Source: DAISKN01 sp963716925
GTDB taxonomy: Bacteria > Acidobacteriota > Vicinamibacteria > Marinacidobacterales > SMYC01
Length of the DNA stretch: 64,000 bases
Assembly: GCA_963716925.1 (NCBI GenBank)
Contig: CAVQUX010000010.1
Coordinates: forward strand, 558,001-622,000
Direction of reading: 5' to 3'
Shown: positions 1 through 9,427 of the stretch, piece after piece
Position numbering within the stretch: the first letter of the stretch is position 1
How the letters are laid out: each line of letters opens with the position of its first letter
Notes under the pieces: generated by a model
Told to the model about the DNA's origin: nothing
Seen by the model: only the letters and a program-made list of their open reading frames with translations
Database searches by the model: none
Made by a program: the position numbers and the translations under genes

Positions 1-1123
1 GCGCTCTTCGCCGCTCGTAAGACGTTCGAGTTCCTGATCTACCTCTGGGGGCTCCCCGAGGTCGCCGATCGGGAAGCGCAGGCCATCGCTCTCGCGGAGG
101 CAGGCTTCACCGTCGTCGACGGAGACGAAGCCTCGATCGACTTCCTTGCGAAGCACGGCTTGAAAGCCATGGTCCGCGATCCGATTCCCGCGACCGTCGC
201 GCGACTGAAAGGCCATCCGGCGCTCTGGGGCTATCACCTGGGAGACGAGCCCTACCCCGAGGAGGCGTTCCTCCCGCTCGCTGCGAAGCGGAGGGAGCTC
301 TCGGCCATCGATCCCGATCCCTACTACTTCGTCAATATGCTCTCGACCTCGGGCGAGTTCCTCCGCACTTACATGCAGCTCGCCGAGCCCGAGATACTGA
401 GCTTCGACTTCTATCAATGGTGGTGGGGAACGGACCGTTACTTCGAGAAGCTCGAGGAGTTCCGGCACCAGGCGGTTCTCGCCCGGGTGCCCCTCGGAAG
501 CTGCATCGAGGTGAACGCGAACCCGGGAATCGAGCGCGGGGATCGAACCTACCTCGCCGACAACAAGGCGAAGCTGCGCCAGAGCGTCTATACCAGCCTC
601 GCTTATGGCGTGAAAGCGATCGAGTGGTTCTCGGCGGGCATCTTGTTCGAGCCGAAGACGACGAAGCTCGCCCCCTGGGGCGAAGACGTGGCCGCGATCA
701 ACCGGGAGATCGCTCACCTGGGGCGGGCGCTCGCGCCGCTCCATACCATCGACGTCTACCACACCGCTCCCCTGCCCCGGGGTACGCAGCGAGTCGCCCA
801 AAGAGCACTGGGTCCAGCTCATCGGGGAAGAAGACCGCGCGGGACTCGTCTACGGCACGTTCGAGGACGACGCGGGGACGGACTACGTGATGGTCGCGAA
901 CCGCGACTACGACGACTCCCAGAGCGTCACCGTCCGTCTCCAGTCGAAATGGCTCGGAATCGCTCCCTGGAACAAGCCGAAGACCTACACCTACGGCATC
1001 GAGAAGCTCGACAAGACCACGGGAAACTGGGAGACGGTCAGCAGCACCTCGTTCGTCGGATTCACGTTCGTCATCGGGGCCGCCGACGGAGAGCTCTTCC
1101 GGATCGCGACGAACTTGAAGTGA
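1..1123 (+). CDS. Glycoside-hydrolase-like TIM-barrel protein, 5' truncated, one frameshift
   Basis: The frame is open from the first base, so the N terminus lies outside the window. About 370 residues are visible. The segment HPALWGYHLGDEPYPEE resembles the beta-strand and acid region of GH42-like or DUF4434-like TIM barrels, where a cellulase-fold enzyme follows 'hpal.gy...DEP'. The active-site role of that Glu is inferred. The frame changes after CCCCGGGG near base 781 by one extra base. The downstream part carries a plausible beta-sandwich tail (VMVANRDYDDSQSVTV) and ends with a proper stop. The next gene begins inside this stop (GTGA), which suggests co-transcription. The substrate is unknown. 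Alternative: a non-catalytic barrel protein. Confidence 0.6.
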
Positions 1124-2503
1124 TAGCGGTCTTCCTCCTTCTCCTCGCCCAGACGGACTACGAGCTGCTGCGCGAGGTGATTCGCACGACGGAGCCTCTC
1201 GAAGCCCCACGGGGGGAAAGGCGGCCGCTCTACATCTGGCCCGCCCAGTCTGTCGGTACGAACGATCCCGCGCAGATCGAAACCCTCGTTCGGGACCTCG
1301 ATGCCCGGGGAATGGCGGCCCTCGGTAACTGGCAACCCGGCGACATCGAAGAAGCCCTCGTTCTCGCGAGGATTCAGAAGCGTCTCGGGCTTCCGATCTC
1401 GGTGAATGCGACGGCATCGACGTACGGCTTCTTCGACGGAAGCGAGCGCACGGCGCACATCGACGACGCCGGCAAGCCGTTCTTCGACACCTCGTTTCCC
1501 ACGGATCGCAGGATGGGCTGCCCCTTCGCCATCGACCACCGGATTCCGGAGATCGCCGGACGGATCCGGAGCGCGGTCGCGGCCTATCGCCGGGAGGGCC
1601 TTACCATCGACTTCCTCTACGCGGACTGGGAGGTCGACGGCCCTCTCGAGTGGAACGGCGCCTGGGAAAGCTCCAGGAAATGCCAGAGGTGCCGGCGGGA
1701 GGTCAGAGACATCGAGAGCTTCGACGCGTTCCAGGCAGCCATTCGAAAGAAGCGCGCGGCGCTCCAGAAGGCGATGCTCGCCGAGCCGGTTCTCGAAGCC
1801 TTCCCCGGCGCTCTCGTCGGGAACTACGCCGTCTACCCCCACGACGGCACCCGCTACTGGTACGACTATTTCGAGCAGGAGCGCGCCGAGAAGTATCGCA
1901 AGTGGTATCCCGAGTTCGAGGAGACGGGATTCACCGTTTGCCATGCCCGTCGTCTATCCCTGGTACCGCGGATACAAGTGGTACGACTTCGAAGATACGG
2001 ACTACCGCTGGTTCTACAACATGCTTCTGGTAGGAACCAATGCCGGAGAATCGACGCCGAACTCGATTCCTATCATTACGTTCATCCATTGGCACACGAC
2101 CGAGCCTCCCCGAAACCCCGACGCGAGCGTGAAGCAGCTGAGCGCCCAGAAGTACAAGGAGCTGCTCTGGCACCTTTTACTCCGCGGCCACGACGGCTTT
2201 TTCCTCTGGAGTCCGAAGGACGAAGCGCTCGAGGAATCGCAGCTGGCTCATCAGGTCTATCGAGAGTCCCACGCCTACCGGGAGTTTCTGCTCCGAGGAT
2301 CCCCGGTTGCGTTCGCTGTGCCCGGCGAGCCCGGGCCCGTGGTATCCGCCCTCAGGCTCGGCGAACGACTCCTCGTGCGGCGCACCGACTTTGGTTCGGG
2401 GACCGGGCCCGTCCTACTGCGCGTGGACGATACTGAGGTGCTGGTTCCGCGGGCCGAGGGCCGTTGCCAGATTCTCGAGATTTCGAATGGAGGAAGCCCA
2501 TGA
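1120..2503 (+). CDS. Secreted glycoside-hydrolase-like protein with one frameshift
   Basis: The GTG start overlaps the upstream stop by four bases and gives a short signal peptide (MIAVFLLLLAQTD). About 460 residues follow. The middle part contains FLYADWEVDGPLEWNG and a cluster of cysteines (KCQRCRREV). The C-terminal part contains WYRGYKWYDFEDTDYRWFY and a GHDGFFLWSP strand typical of a barrel end, then a small beta domain. Near base 1936 (ACCGTTTGCC) one extra base moves the protein to another frame; sequence quality on both sides suggests a single gene. I do not recognise the family precisely. It is probably an exported carbohydrate-active protein paired with its upstream neighbour. Confidence 0.55.
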
Positions 2504-2898
2504 CGATGGTGAAGATGGTCGAGTACGACGAGGCCAGCGACGAAGTCCGCGCCGTCTACGATGACATCATGGCTGCGCGAAAGACGGATTGGGTGAACAA
2601 TTTCTGGAAGGCCCTCGCGACCCATCCCGAGACGCTGAAGCGGACGTGGCAAGCGGTCAAGGTCGTGATGGCCGCGGGGGCCCTCGACCCCTTGACGAAG
2701 GAGCTCGTCTATCTCGCGGTGAGCGTCACCAACAACTGCGAATACTGCATCCACTCCCATTCCGCGGCGGCCCGGAAGAAAGGAATGACGGACGAGATGT
2801 ACGCCGAGTTCCTGGACGTCGTCGGGCTCGCGAGCTCCGCGAACCGCCTCGCGAACGGCTACGGTGTGCCGGTGGACGAAGCGTTTCGCCGGTTCTGA
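2500..2898 (+). CDS. Carboxymuconolactone decarboxylase family (AhpD-like) protein
   Basis: 132 residues from ATG, with GGAGG seven bases upstream and a 4-base ATGA overlap with the previous gene. The core NNCEYCIHSHSAAARKKG holds the CxxC and the downstream His of AhpD-like proteins, which use the two thiols in peroxidase or disulfide chemistry. The following helix (ANRLANGYGVPVDEAF) also fits the family. Its place after two hydrolase-like genes suggests one transcript, but no common function is clear. A longer in-frame start 36 bases upstream has no ribosome site and would overlap the previous gene more deeply. Confidence 0.8.
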   Translation: MTMVKMVEYDEASDEVRAVYDDIMAARKTDWVNNFWKALATHPETLKRTWQAVKVVMAAGALDPLTKELVYLAVSVTNNCEYCIHSHSAAARKKGMTDEMYAEFLDVVGLASSANRLANGYGVPVDEAFRRF

Positions 2899-2977
2899 GC
2901 TCGCTCTGCCTGGAGTGCATCAGTGCCGCGGGGCCCCACCCCCGCGGCTCGAAGATGTCGGCGGCCCATTCGGGCCG

Positions 2978-3027
2978 GGCTCGCTCCGCTCGCGCAGGCT
3001 GCAGACGCGTTTTCCCGCAGCCTGCTA
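2978..3027. repeat. REP-like palindromic element, copy A
   Basis: An imperfect hairpin (GCAGGCTGC ... GCAGCCTGC) is followed by a GCTCGCTCCGCTCG tail. A close copy lies at 40445-40492. Read on the minus strand, both copies start directly at a TAG stop codon (TAGCAGGCTGC): here the stop of the DUF2752 gene, there the stop of the sugar permease gene. The rest of the roughly 125-bp gap between 2899 and 3024 holds no gene. Confidence 0.6.
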
Positions 3028-3403
3028 AACGCCGGTCGCGATCGAGTACATCCAGTTCACGAGCACCGCGGCCACGATCCCGGCGCGAGCCCAGACGGGA
3101 AGGCTTCTCGGAATCGCCGGCGGGGTCCGCCCCAGGAGCGCCATCGCACCGGCGCCGAGCCCTCCCGCCGAGAAAGAAGATCCAGGCGACCGTGGGCAGA
3201 GGGTACCGGCTGAGAGCCCCGAGGACGTCGAATCGAGCGAGGGCGAGGGCGGCGCGGCCGGTTCCGCAGGTGGGACAGGGAATGCCGGTCCAGCTCTTGA
3301 AGGTGCAGTCCCAGAGCGCATCTCCCATCAGGGAGGCCCAGGGCGAAGCGCCGATGAGCACCGCGGCGACCGCGCCCCAGAGCAAACCAATCTGCCGGTT
3401 CAC
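3025..3403 (-). CDS. DUF2752 small membrane protein, one frameshift
   Basis: About 125 residues. The N-terminal half contains CTFKSWTGIPCPTCGTGRAA, matching the DUF2752 hallmark (P-C-P-x-C-G-x-[TS]-R). It is flanked by hydrophobic helices. The C-terminal helix (ARAGIVAAVLVNWMYSIATGV) is in another frame; one extra base in GGCGGGAGGG near 3170 explains it. The GTG start overlaps the stop of the upstream Yip1 gene (GTGA). DUF2752 proteins are small inner-membrane proteins of unknown function. The pairing with Yip1-type proteins is compatible with a membrane role. Confidence 0.75.
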
Positions 3404-4146
3404 GGAGAGATGCCCGATCCCGACAGAGAAGCGATGAAGGCGGCGATCATCGCGCCGAAGAACACCGCGGAGAAGATGAGGCAGGTGCAGCACACCAGAA
3501 CCGGAATCAACACTCCCATGAGGGCCCGGGCCACGGTCGTCCGGTGAACCAGCGAGATTCCGATGACTTCGAGGATCAGCGCCCAGATCGCGAACAGAAA
3601 GCCGCCGACCAGGGGCACGACGCTCGCGACTCCCGCGACCTGGGAGTACGAAACGACCTTGAGCGAGCCCTCGAATCCGCTGGGCGAATCGGCGGTGGCT
3701 CCGACGAGCATGAGACAAAGATGCAGAATTCCGGCGGATATGAACAGGAACACGACGAAAACGATCGGCCAGACGACGAGGGTTCCGATCATCCCGAAGG
3801 CACTGGGTGCGAATGCGCCTCCGAGCCCCTCCACCCCTTCGAACATGCTGCCCACGAGCCCGCCGAACATCAGCTGCCACATCTGCGACAGGAACATGCC
3901 CGCCCAGCTCAGAATCAGACCGAAGAGGATGGGGCTCGTGAGATCTCCATCGGGGCGGAGGCGCGAGAACGCGTTCGACGGGTCGGTCACCAGGAGGCGG
4001 ACGGTCTGGATGAGGGCTTCGATCAGGCCGAGTCGATCGCGCTCCTCCCAGGGCAAGCGAGCCTCTCCAGGCGGAGGCGGGGGCGGCCCGCCGGCCATCG
4101 GAGGCGCGTAAGGGGGTTGCGGCGGCGGAAAAGAGGGTGTGCTCAC
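3400..4146 (-). CDS. Yip1 family integral membrane protein
   Basis: 248 residues. A proline-rich cytosolic N terminus (residues 1-30, PPPPPPGEARLPWEERD) is followed by an amphipathic segment and about five membrane segments. The first lies near residue 70 (ILFGLILSWAGMFLSQM) and the last near residue 225. This is the layout of bacterial YIP1-domain proteins, whose role is not established. It is translationally coupled to the downstream DUF2752 gene. No catalytic motif is visible. Confidence 0.75.
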   Translation of the reverse strand: MSTPSFPPPQPPYAPPMAGGPPPPPPGEARLPWEERDRLGLIEALIQTVRLLVTDPSNAFSRLRPDGDLTSPILFGLILSWAGMFLSQMWQLMFGGLVGSMFEGVEGLGGAFAPSAFGMIGTLVVWPIVFVVFLFISAGILHLCLMLVGATADSPSGFEGSLKVVSYSQVAGVASVVPLVGGFLFAIWALILEVIGISLVHRTTVARALMGVLIPVLVCCTCLIFSAVFFGAMIAAFIASLSGSGISP

Positions 4147-4177
4147 CCGGCGATTCTACTTATTTCCCGGCGCCGCG

Positions 4178-4684
4178 TCACTGCTCCAGCGGAGAGCCGT
4201 GCCCGAGGGAGGCCGAAGTCACCGTCTCCGACCTCCCGCAGGAGTCGGCGCACCTCATCTTCAAGCTCACCGGCTGATAGCGAACGTCGAGCTTGAACCG
4301 CATCTTGTCGAGCTGTTTGTCCATGTCGAGCTCGATCTTTCGGCTGGCGGTCAAGACCGCCCAGGGGGTGACGGCGAGCCTTCCTACGAAGACGCTCCCA
4401 TCCTGCCGGTGGCCCTCGACTCGGAGATCGGTTCTCAACGGCTCGATGCGCGAGAGACCGGGGTAGTACGTGAACTGGAAGATTCGCTTCGCCGGAAGGA
4501 GGCTCACCGCCTGCTCGTCCTGGTAGAGCACGGCGTCGCGCAGGTGCTCGCAAAGGGCGATGTGGACCGGGAGATAGATGCTGCGTGTGAGATGGGTGGG
4601 CTTGTCGGGCTTGCGCTCCTTCCCCTCGCTCGACGCAGACGCGAAGACCCCGATGACGACGAAAAGCGCGGCGGCGGTTCGCAT
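4178..4684 (-). CDS. Exported protein of unknown function
   Basis: 168 residues with a signal peptide (MRTAAALFVVIGVFASASS). The mature part is mixed charged and beta-rich (FQFTYYPGLSRIEPLRTDL, VFVGRLAVTPWAVLTASRK) and has one C-terminal Cys pair (MRCADSCG). I do not recognise a family. It lies 31 bases upstream of the Yip1 gene on the same strand and may be co-transcribed. The 237 bases to its right, up to the next plus-strand gene, hold no ORF I can support. Confidence 0.55.
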   Translation of the reverse strand: MRTAAALFVVIGVFASASSEGKERKPDKPTHLTRSIYLPVHIALCEHLRDAVLYQDEQAVSLLPAKRIFQFTYYPGLSRIEPLRTDLRVEGHRQDGSVFVGRLAVTPWAVLTASRKIELDMDKQLDKMRFKLDVRYQPVSLKMRCADSCGRSETVTSASLGHGSPLEQ

Positions 4685-4921
4685 GGCAGGCCCCCTCCCG
4701 GGAGCAACGCCCCCGGCCCAATCGTTGATGGCAGGTTCTTCGAAGGGGCCCGCTTCTGTCTTCTTATGAAGCTGCTGTCCTCATACAAAGCAAAAGAAAT
4801 GCCAGGGGCAGAGCGCTGAGAGGAAAGAGGATGGTGAGGAGGCCCACAGAGTCGGTGGGGTGAATTCACCGTAGCGGGACAAAGATTGCTACCGTCATAA
4901 TAGGCGTCCGGAGGAATCTCA

Positions 4922-5371
4922 ATGAACAAGTCCCTGTCTCTGTTGCTGGCTCTGGTCATCGGAATCCTGATGGGCGCGACGCTGCCGAGCCTTCGAGCCC
5001 AGGCCCCCTCCACGGCAGGCAGCGAGCGAACCGTCTGGTATTTCTACCGCGTCACCTGGGGACACCAGGACGAGTTCCTCGAGCTCTTCAAGAAGAACCA
5101 CTATCCCGTCCTGAAGGAGCAGATGGGCGACCGACTGGTCCGTTTCAAGGCCTACGTTCCCCAATTCCATGGGGATGGACGCGCGGATTGGACTTTCGCG
5201 ACCGAGATCGTTTTCAAGAACGACGCGATCTTCATGGGACCGTCCCCGGAGCAGGCGATCGTCAAGCGGCTCTTTCCCGATGCCGCCAAGTTCCGGGGGG
5301 AAGAAGCGCGGCGCTTCGAGATCGTCGACGCCCACTGGGACATCCCGCTCCGCGAAGTCCCGATGGAGTAG
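4922..5371 (+). CDS. Exported protein of unknown function
   Basis: 149 residues from an ATG preceded by GGAGGAA. The N-terminal signal or anchor is MNKSLSLLLALVIGILMGA. The mature part, VWYFYRVTWGHQDEFLELF, then FKAYVPQFHGDGRADWTFA, resembles a dimeric alpha-beta barrel (DABB or NIPSNAP-like) fold, in which a strand with aromatic residues is followed by a helix. That fold assignment is weak. No catalytic residue can be named. It is followed after 22 bases by a phosphodiesterase gene. Confidence 0.6.
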   Translation: MNKSLSLLLALVIGILMGATLPSLRAQAPSTAGSERTVWYFYRVTWGHQDEFLELFKKNHYPVLKEQMGDRLVRFKAYVPQFHGDGRADWTFATEIVFKNDAIFMGPSPEQAIVKRLFPDAAKFRGEEARRFEIVDAHWDIPLREVPME

Positions 5372-5393
5372 CGGCGCGCCTCCGAGCCCGACC

Positions 5394-5849
5394 GTGCGGA
5401 TCGGGGTGATCTCCGACACCCACGACCTGCTCCGCCACGAGGCGCTCACTGCGCTGAAGGCGAGCGACCTCATCGTTCACGCGGGCGACGTCTGCGTCCG
5501 CGGAGGTGCTCGAGGTCCTCGAGAGGATTGCACCCGTGATCGCCGTCCGCGGCAACAATGACCGAGGAGGCTGGGCCCGCGCGCTTCCCCACTCCCGCAC
5601 CCTGGATGTTTCGGGCTATCGCATCCTCATCGTCCACGACTTGAAGGAGCTCGAAGGCGACGGGCCCGGGAGTTTCATGCCGTTGTGAGCGGACACTCCC
5701 ACAAGCCGGGCGTCCTAAGGCAAGACGGCGTTCTCTTCCTGAACCCCGGGAGCGCGGGTCCGCGCCGCTTCAAGCTCCCGGTCGCGGTCGCACGGCTCGC
5801 GGTCGGGAAAACAGGGCTTCGGGCGCGGATCGTCGAGCTACCGATTTAG
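5394..5849 (+). CDS. YfcE/MJ0936-type metallophosphoesterase with two compensating frameshifts
   Basis: About 151 residues across three frames. Metal-binding motifs are present in order: VRIGVISDTHDLL (DxH), IVHAGDVC (GD), VIAVRGNND (GNND), ILIVHD (H) and VVSGHSHKPGV (GHSH). The product should be a dinuclear-metal phosphodiesterase acting on small phosphodiesters. One extra base near 5497 and one missing base near 5655 break the frame. They cancel, so the total length is a multiple of three, as expected from two sequencing errors or two mild mutations. The GTG start follows the exported-protein gene by 22 bases. The stop overlaps the 3' end of the convergent CocE-M28 gene by 12 bases. Confidence 0.75.
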
Positions 5850-8800
5850 CTCGTCGAGGCCGCGGCCGAGCCGCTCGAGGGCACTCTCGATCCGCTCCGT
5901 TTCCCTCCTCACGTCCTCATCCGTCCCCCGGGCGAATGCGCCCGCGAGACCGGGAAAGGCCTGGCCCGAATACAGAGAGTAGATGTTCCAGCCGTAGATC
6001 ACGTGCCGGTACCAGCGCTCGGCGGGAGGCGCGCTTTCGTCGATGAGCGACTGCTCGAGCCGCATCAATCGGTCGTTCAACCCGCCGACGTCGGCGGGGA
6101 GGCGCCCGCTATCGAGAGCGGTCTCGAGCTTCTCCCCTTTCTCCCGAACCGCGGCGGCCAGCGCCTTCAGACGCTCGAAGCGATTTCGTCCCGAGCTCCA
6201 CTCCTCCGCCTGGCGCGCGAACTCCTCGAGCTTCCTTCCGTAGTACGAGAAGCGATACGGGAGAACCGGGGCCTCCGCGAGGCGAATGGCGGCCGTCCCC
6301 AGGATCCTCGCGAGAAGCGCGCCTCTCCGGAAGTCATCGTCGCCGTGGCGCATCATCCAGTAGCGATCGTCGTAGTTCGAGTGATACGCCCCGAACGACC
6401 AGCCCCCGCGGAAGAGAAGCTCGAGCGAGAGCGTGGGCAGACCCACGAAGTCCTGAAACGGCACGAAGTCGGCTCCGCTTCCCAGGGCCTCGAGGTCCTC
6501 GGGCGCCTCGATTCCCGGGATGTCCGCCGCGAGGCCGCGCACGAAATCGCGGAGCGACGGCGTCCCTCCTGCGGCGAACCGGTCGCCGTTGTACATGTCG
6601 CTGTTGATATAGGCGACCGCCTTGGCGCGAAGCTCTTCGAGCCTCTTCTCCGCGAACTCCGTCGAGCCCACGAGCCCGTACTCCTCGGCGTCCCAGAAGC
6701 AGAAGACGATGGAGCGGTCGGGGGCCTTCCCCTCGCGCGCCATGGAGCCCAGACCGTAGGCGACTTCCAGAAGCGCCGCGGTCGCCGAGCCCGGGTCGAT
6801 CCCTCCGAACGTCCAGGCGTCGTGGTGGGTCCCGAGCACTACCCAGCGGTCCGGCGTCTTGCCGCCGCGAAGGGTCGCGACCACGTTCCGGATGGGCATG
6901 AGCCCGTCCTCCATCTCGACGTCGACGCGCGCCCTCACTCCTCGCGGAAGCGATTCGAGAATCTTCGAAGCCTCGCGCGCGGAGAGAGGAACCGCGGGAA
7001 TCCGCGGGAGCGTGGGGGCTTTCGACGGGTCGAGACGGGGCGCACCCGGAATCGCCGCCACTCCCGGGGTGAGCGCGTCTCCGTGCCAGAACCAGGAGAG
7101 CTTGGCGTTTCCCCGCTGCACATGGTCCGGTCCTCGATAGGGGCCTTCGGGCCAGACCGGTCCCTTCCCCGCCCCGTCGTCCTCGGGGTCGCTATAAATG
7201 AGGATGGCGAGCGCCCCGCGCTCTTCCGCGGTCGCGACCTTGACCGCGCGATGGCTCTTCCCGTAGCGGACCAGGACGATCTTCCCGCGCGCGTCCACCC
7301 CCTCGTAGTCCGCAGGAAGGCCGTAACCGGCGTAGACCACGTCGCCTTCGACGCTCCCCGAGCCCGAGTACGCGATCCACGCGGGCTCGAGCTCCGGATG
7401 GGCGCTGTCGGGATCGCGCGGATCGGAAGGCTCCCACAACGAAAGGTGCTCGGCGCCGGGAGAGAGGAGATCGACGCTCACCCTCTTCGGAGCCGAGAGG
7501 AACGCCTGGTATTCTTCGAGCTCGACCTCGAGACCGGCCTCGCGCAGCGTCGATTCGAGATAGCGCGCGACGGCGTGGCCCCCTTCGGTCCCCGCCCGAT
7601 GCGGCCGTTCGGTGAGACGCCGATGGAACTCGGAAATCCGCGCTCGGGAGATGCGCTCGGCGAACGTCCTCTCGAGCGGGCGCTCCGGGGCCCGAGGGAT
7701 GACGGGAAGGAGCAGCCGCGACGGGCGCGAACGATCGTGAAAGACCGCCTGCTCCGCAATCAGCGGGCTTGGGTCCTCGCCGAAAACACCGCCGGTGTTG
7801 GGATTGCGATCGAACCTCGGGAAGTTGCTGCTCGAGATCTCGAGCCGGACCCGGTGCCCGGGAAGGAACAGGTTTGAGGTGGCGCCGAGATCGAGCGAGA
7901 GCTCGACCGACGTCCCCGGCGTGAGGAGCTCCGCGCGGTCGAATCCGTTTCGATAGCGCGCCCTGAGGATCCCCTCGGTCAGCGACCTCATCGAACCGTC
8001 GGGAGAGACGTCCAGAAGTTTTCCGGTGAAGTCAGTGTCCTTCGCCGACGAGGCGGCGTGGAGGACGAGCCGGATATAGCCGGTCGCTTCGAGCGGCTCT
8101 TCCAGAGGGGAGGTGACGTAGACGAGAACGTCCTCGCGCTCCTCGAGAGTCGTCGTATCCACCGGGGAGCGGGAGTAGCCCGCCCTCGTCGGCGTGAGGA
8201 GCGGATTCCAGGGATCGTAACGATAGGAATCGGCGGCCTCGTCGGCGGGCGCTTCTCGCGACAACGCGCCGCCCGACCGAAGGTAGAACGAGGTCTCGAC
8301 GGCGCGCGAGAGCGGCCACTCCTGCTCGTCGCGCCAGCGGTTGTCTCCCATGATGAAGAGCTTCACCGGCGCTTCCCGGAGGATGCCGGTGTCCTCACCC
8401 TTCAGGAGCTCTCGGAACCACCTTTCCATGAGCGCCGCGGAATCGAGCCCCGCCTCGGGACCGAAATCGACGCCGCCGATTGCGGTCGACTCCAGGCTCG
8501 GGCGCGCGTGAGTCCAGGGGCCGACGACGAGGCGCTGGCCGGAGCGCGCGGCCGAAGTCGCCGCCTTCGCCCGGAGCCCCTGGAAGTTCCGGAGCGTTCC
8601 CACGAGGAGACTGTCGTACCAGCCGGTGAGGTGGAGCGCTGGAGTCTCGAAGCTTCCATGACGCCGGGAGATGTCGAACTTCTCCCAGTAGGAGTCGTAG
8701 CTCGGGTGAGAGAGCATTTCGAAGTAGCCGGGCATGTACTCCGGGAGCGACTGCGCATTCATGGTCGCGAGCGGAAGGTGCCAGACCCAGTTCTCTTCGA

Positions 8801-9407
8801 CGAGCTTCTCTTCCTCGTCGGTAAGCCCGATCGGAGCATCGCGCGTGACCTCGGGCGAAAGGAGTCGGCGGCGAACGTCGACCGCCTGCCCGAGGTTCCA
8901 GCGCAGGCCGTCGAGAAGGTAGAAAGCCCCGCCTTGGAACACCATGTCGTAGCGGCTCGCGTACGACGCGCTGGGAAAGAGAGCGAGAAGCCCCCGGGGA
9001 CGAAGGGCTGCCGCGGTGAGCTGCGTCGTCGCGGCGTAGCTCCCGCCGAACATACCCACCTTGCCGTTCACGTAGGGAAGCTGCGCCAGCCATTCGACGG
9101 TGTCGTGGCCATCCTCCCCTTCCTCGTGGGGCCGGGAGACTCCGTCCGACATGTACCGGCCGCGCGTATCCTGAACGGCGACCACGAAGCCGTCGCTCGC
9201 GAGGCGGCGGAAGAAGGGAATCTCGCTCGCAGCTCCCTTCGAGTAAGGAGTTCGCTTCAGGAGAGCGGGAAACCGACCGGGTGCCTCCGGCCGATAGACG
9301 TCCGCTCGCAGGACGACACCGTCCCGCATCCGCGCTTCGACGTTCTTTTCGATCGTGACCGGATAGGGAGCCGACAGGGCGAGCGCGACGAGTGCGCTCG
9401 CACTCAA
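5838..9407 (-). CDS. CocE/NonD alpha-beta hydrolase fused to PSMA-like M28 metallopeptidase
   Basis: An uninterrupted frame of about 1189 residues joins two enzymes. Residues 1-572 form a CocE/X-Pro-peptidase S15-like hydrolase: MRDGVVLRADVYRPE, nucleophile elbow GMFGGSYAA, VVGPWTHA with the catalytic His, and a jelly-roll ending LLLPVIPR. That ending is where stand-alone CocE proteins stop. The rest is a glutamate-carboxypeptidase-II-like M28 enzyme: N-terminal helix ERPHRAGTEGG, a PA domain, zinc motifs GTHHDAWTFGGIDPGS, FWDAEEYGLVGS, YINSDM and YHSNYDD, then the transferrin-receptor-like dimerisation helices. A TTG start at 9407 gives a signal-like segment (SASALVALALSA). A GTG at 9485 would lengthen it and overlap the upstream gene by 58 bases. 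It is probably exported and acts on peptides or esters. Confidence 0.75.
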   Translation of the reverse strand: MSASALVALALSAPYPVTIEKNVEARMRDGVVLRADVYRPEAPGRFPALLKRTPYSKGAASEIPFFRRLASDGFVVAVQDTRGRYMSDGVSRPHEEGEDGHDTVEWLAQLPYVNGKVGMFGGSYAATTQLTAAALRPRGLLALFPSASYASRYDMVFQGGAFYLLDGLRWNLGQAVDVRRRLLSPEVTRDAPIGLTDEEEKLVEENWVWHLPLATMNAQSLPEYMPGYFEMLSHPSYDSYWEKFDISRRHGSFETPALHLTGWYDSLLVGTLRNFQGLRAKAATSAARSGQRLVVGPWTHARPSLESTAIGGVDFGPEAGLDSAALMERWFRELLKGEDTGILREAPVKLFIMGDNRWRDEQEWPLSRAVETSFYLRSGGALSREAPADEAADSYRYDPWNPLLTPTRAGYSRSPVDTTTLEEREDVLVYVTSPLEEPLEATGYIRLVLHAASSAKDTDFTGKLLDVSPDGSMRSLTEGILRARYRNGFDRAELLTPGTSVELSLDLGATSNLFLPGHRVRLEISSSNFPRFDRNPNTGGVFGEDPSPLIAEQAVFHDRSRPSRLLLPVIPRAPERPLERTFAERISRARISEFHRRLTERPHRAGTEGGHAVARYLESTLREAGLEVELEEYQAFLSAPKRVSVDLLSPGAEHLSLWEPSDPRDPDSAHPELEPAWIAYSGSGSVEGDVVYAGYGLPADYEGVDARGKIVLVRYGKSHRAVKVATAEERGALAILIYSDPEDDGAGKGPVWPEGPYRGPDHVQRGNAKLSWFWHGDALTPGVAAIPGAPRLDPSKAPTLPRIPAVPLSAREASKILESLPRGVRARVDVEMEDGLMPIRNVVATLRGGKTPDRWVVLGTHHDAWTFGGIDPGSATAALLEVAYGLGSMAREGKAPDRSIVFCFWDAEEYGLVGSTEFAEKRLEELRAKAVAYINSDMYNGDRFAAGGTPSLRDFVRGLAADIPGIEAPEDLEALGSGADFVPFQDFVGLPTLSLELLFRGGWSFGAYHSNYDDRYWMMRHGDDDFRRGALLARILGTAAIRLAEAPVLPYRFSYYGRKLEEFARQAEEWSSGRNRFERLKALAAAVREKGEKLETALDSGRLPADVGGLNDRLMRLEQSLIDESAPPAERWYRHVIYGWNIYSLYSGQAFPGLAGAFARGTDEDVRRETERIESALERLGRGLDELNR

Positions 9408-9427
9408 ACGTCCGCGCGCGACTAGCT

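Noticed and set aside
4861..4921. Sigma-70 promoter before the exported protein gene at 4922
   Set aside because: A CATAAT hexamer is present near 4896, but no acceptable -35 element lies 16-18 bases upstream.
5394..5849. YfcE-like gene as a true pseudogene
   Set aside because: All metal-binding motifs are intact, and the two frame changes cancel. With the many other single-base breaks in the window, sequencing error is more likely.
6003..7877. Long plus-strand open frame opposite the CocE-M28 gene
   Set aside because: Composition is Arg/Glu/Pro-rich with no recognisable motif. It mirrors the minus-strand coding sequence, as GC-rich codon bias produces. The same holds for the long frames at 8058-9425, 9392-11587, 12317-14056, 20956-22581 and 40265-41551.
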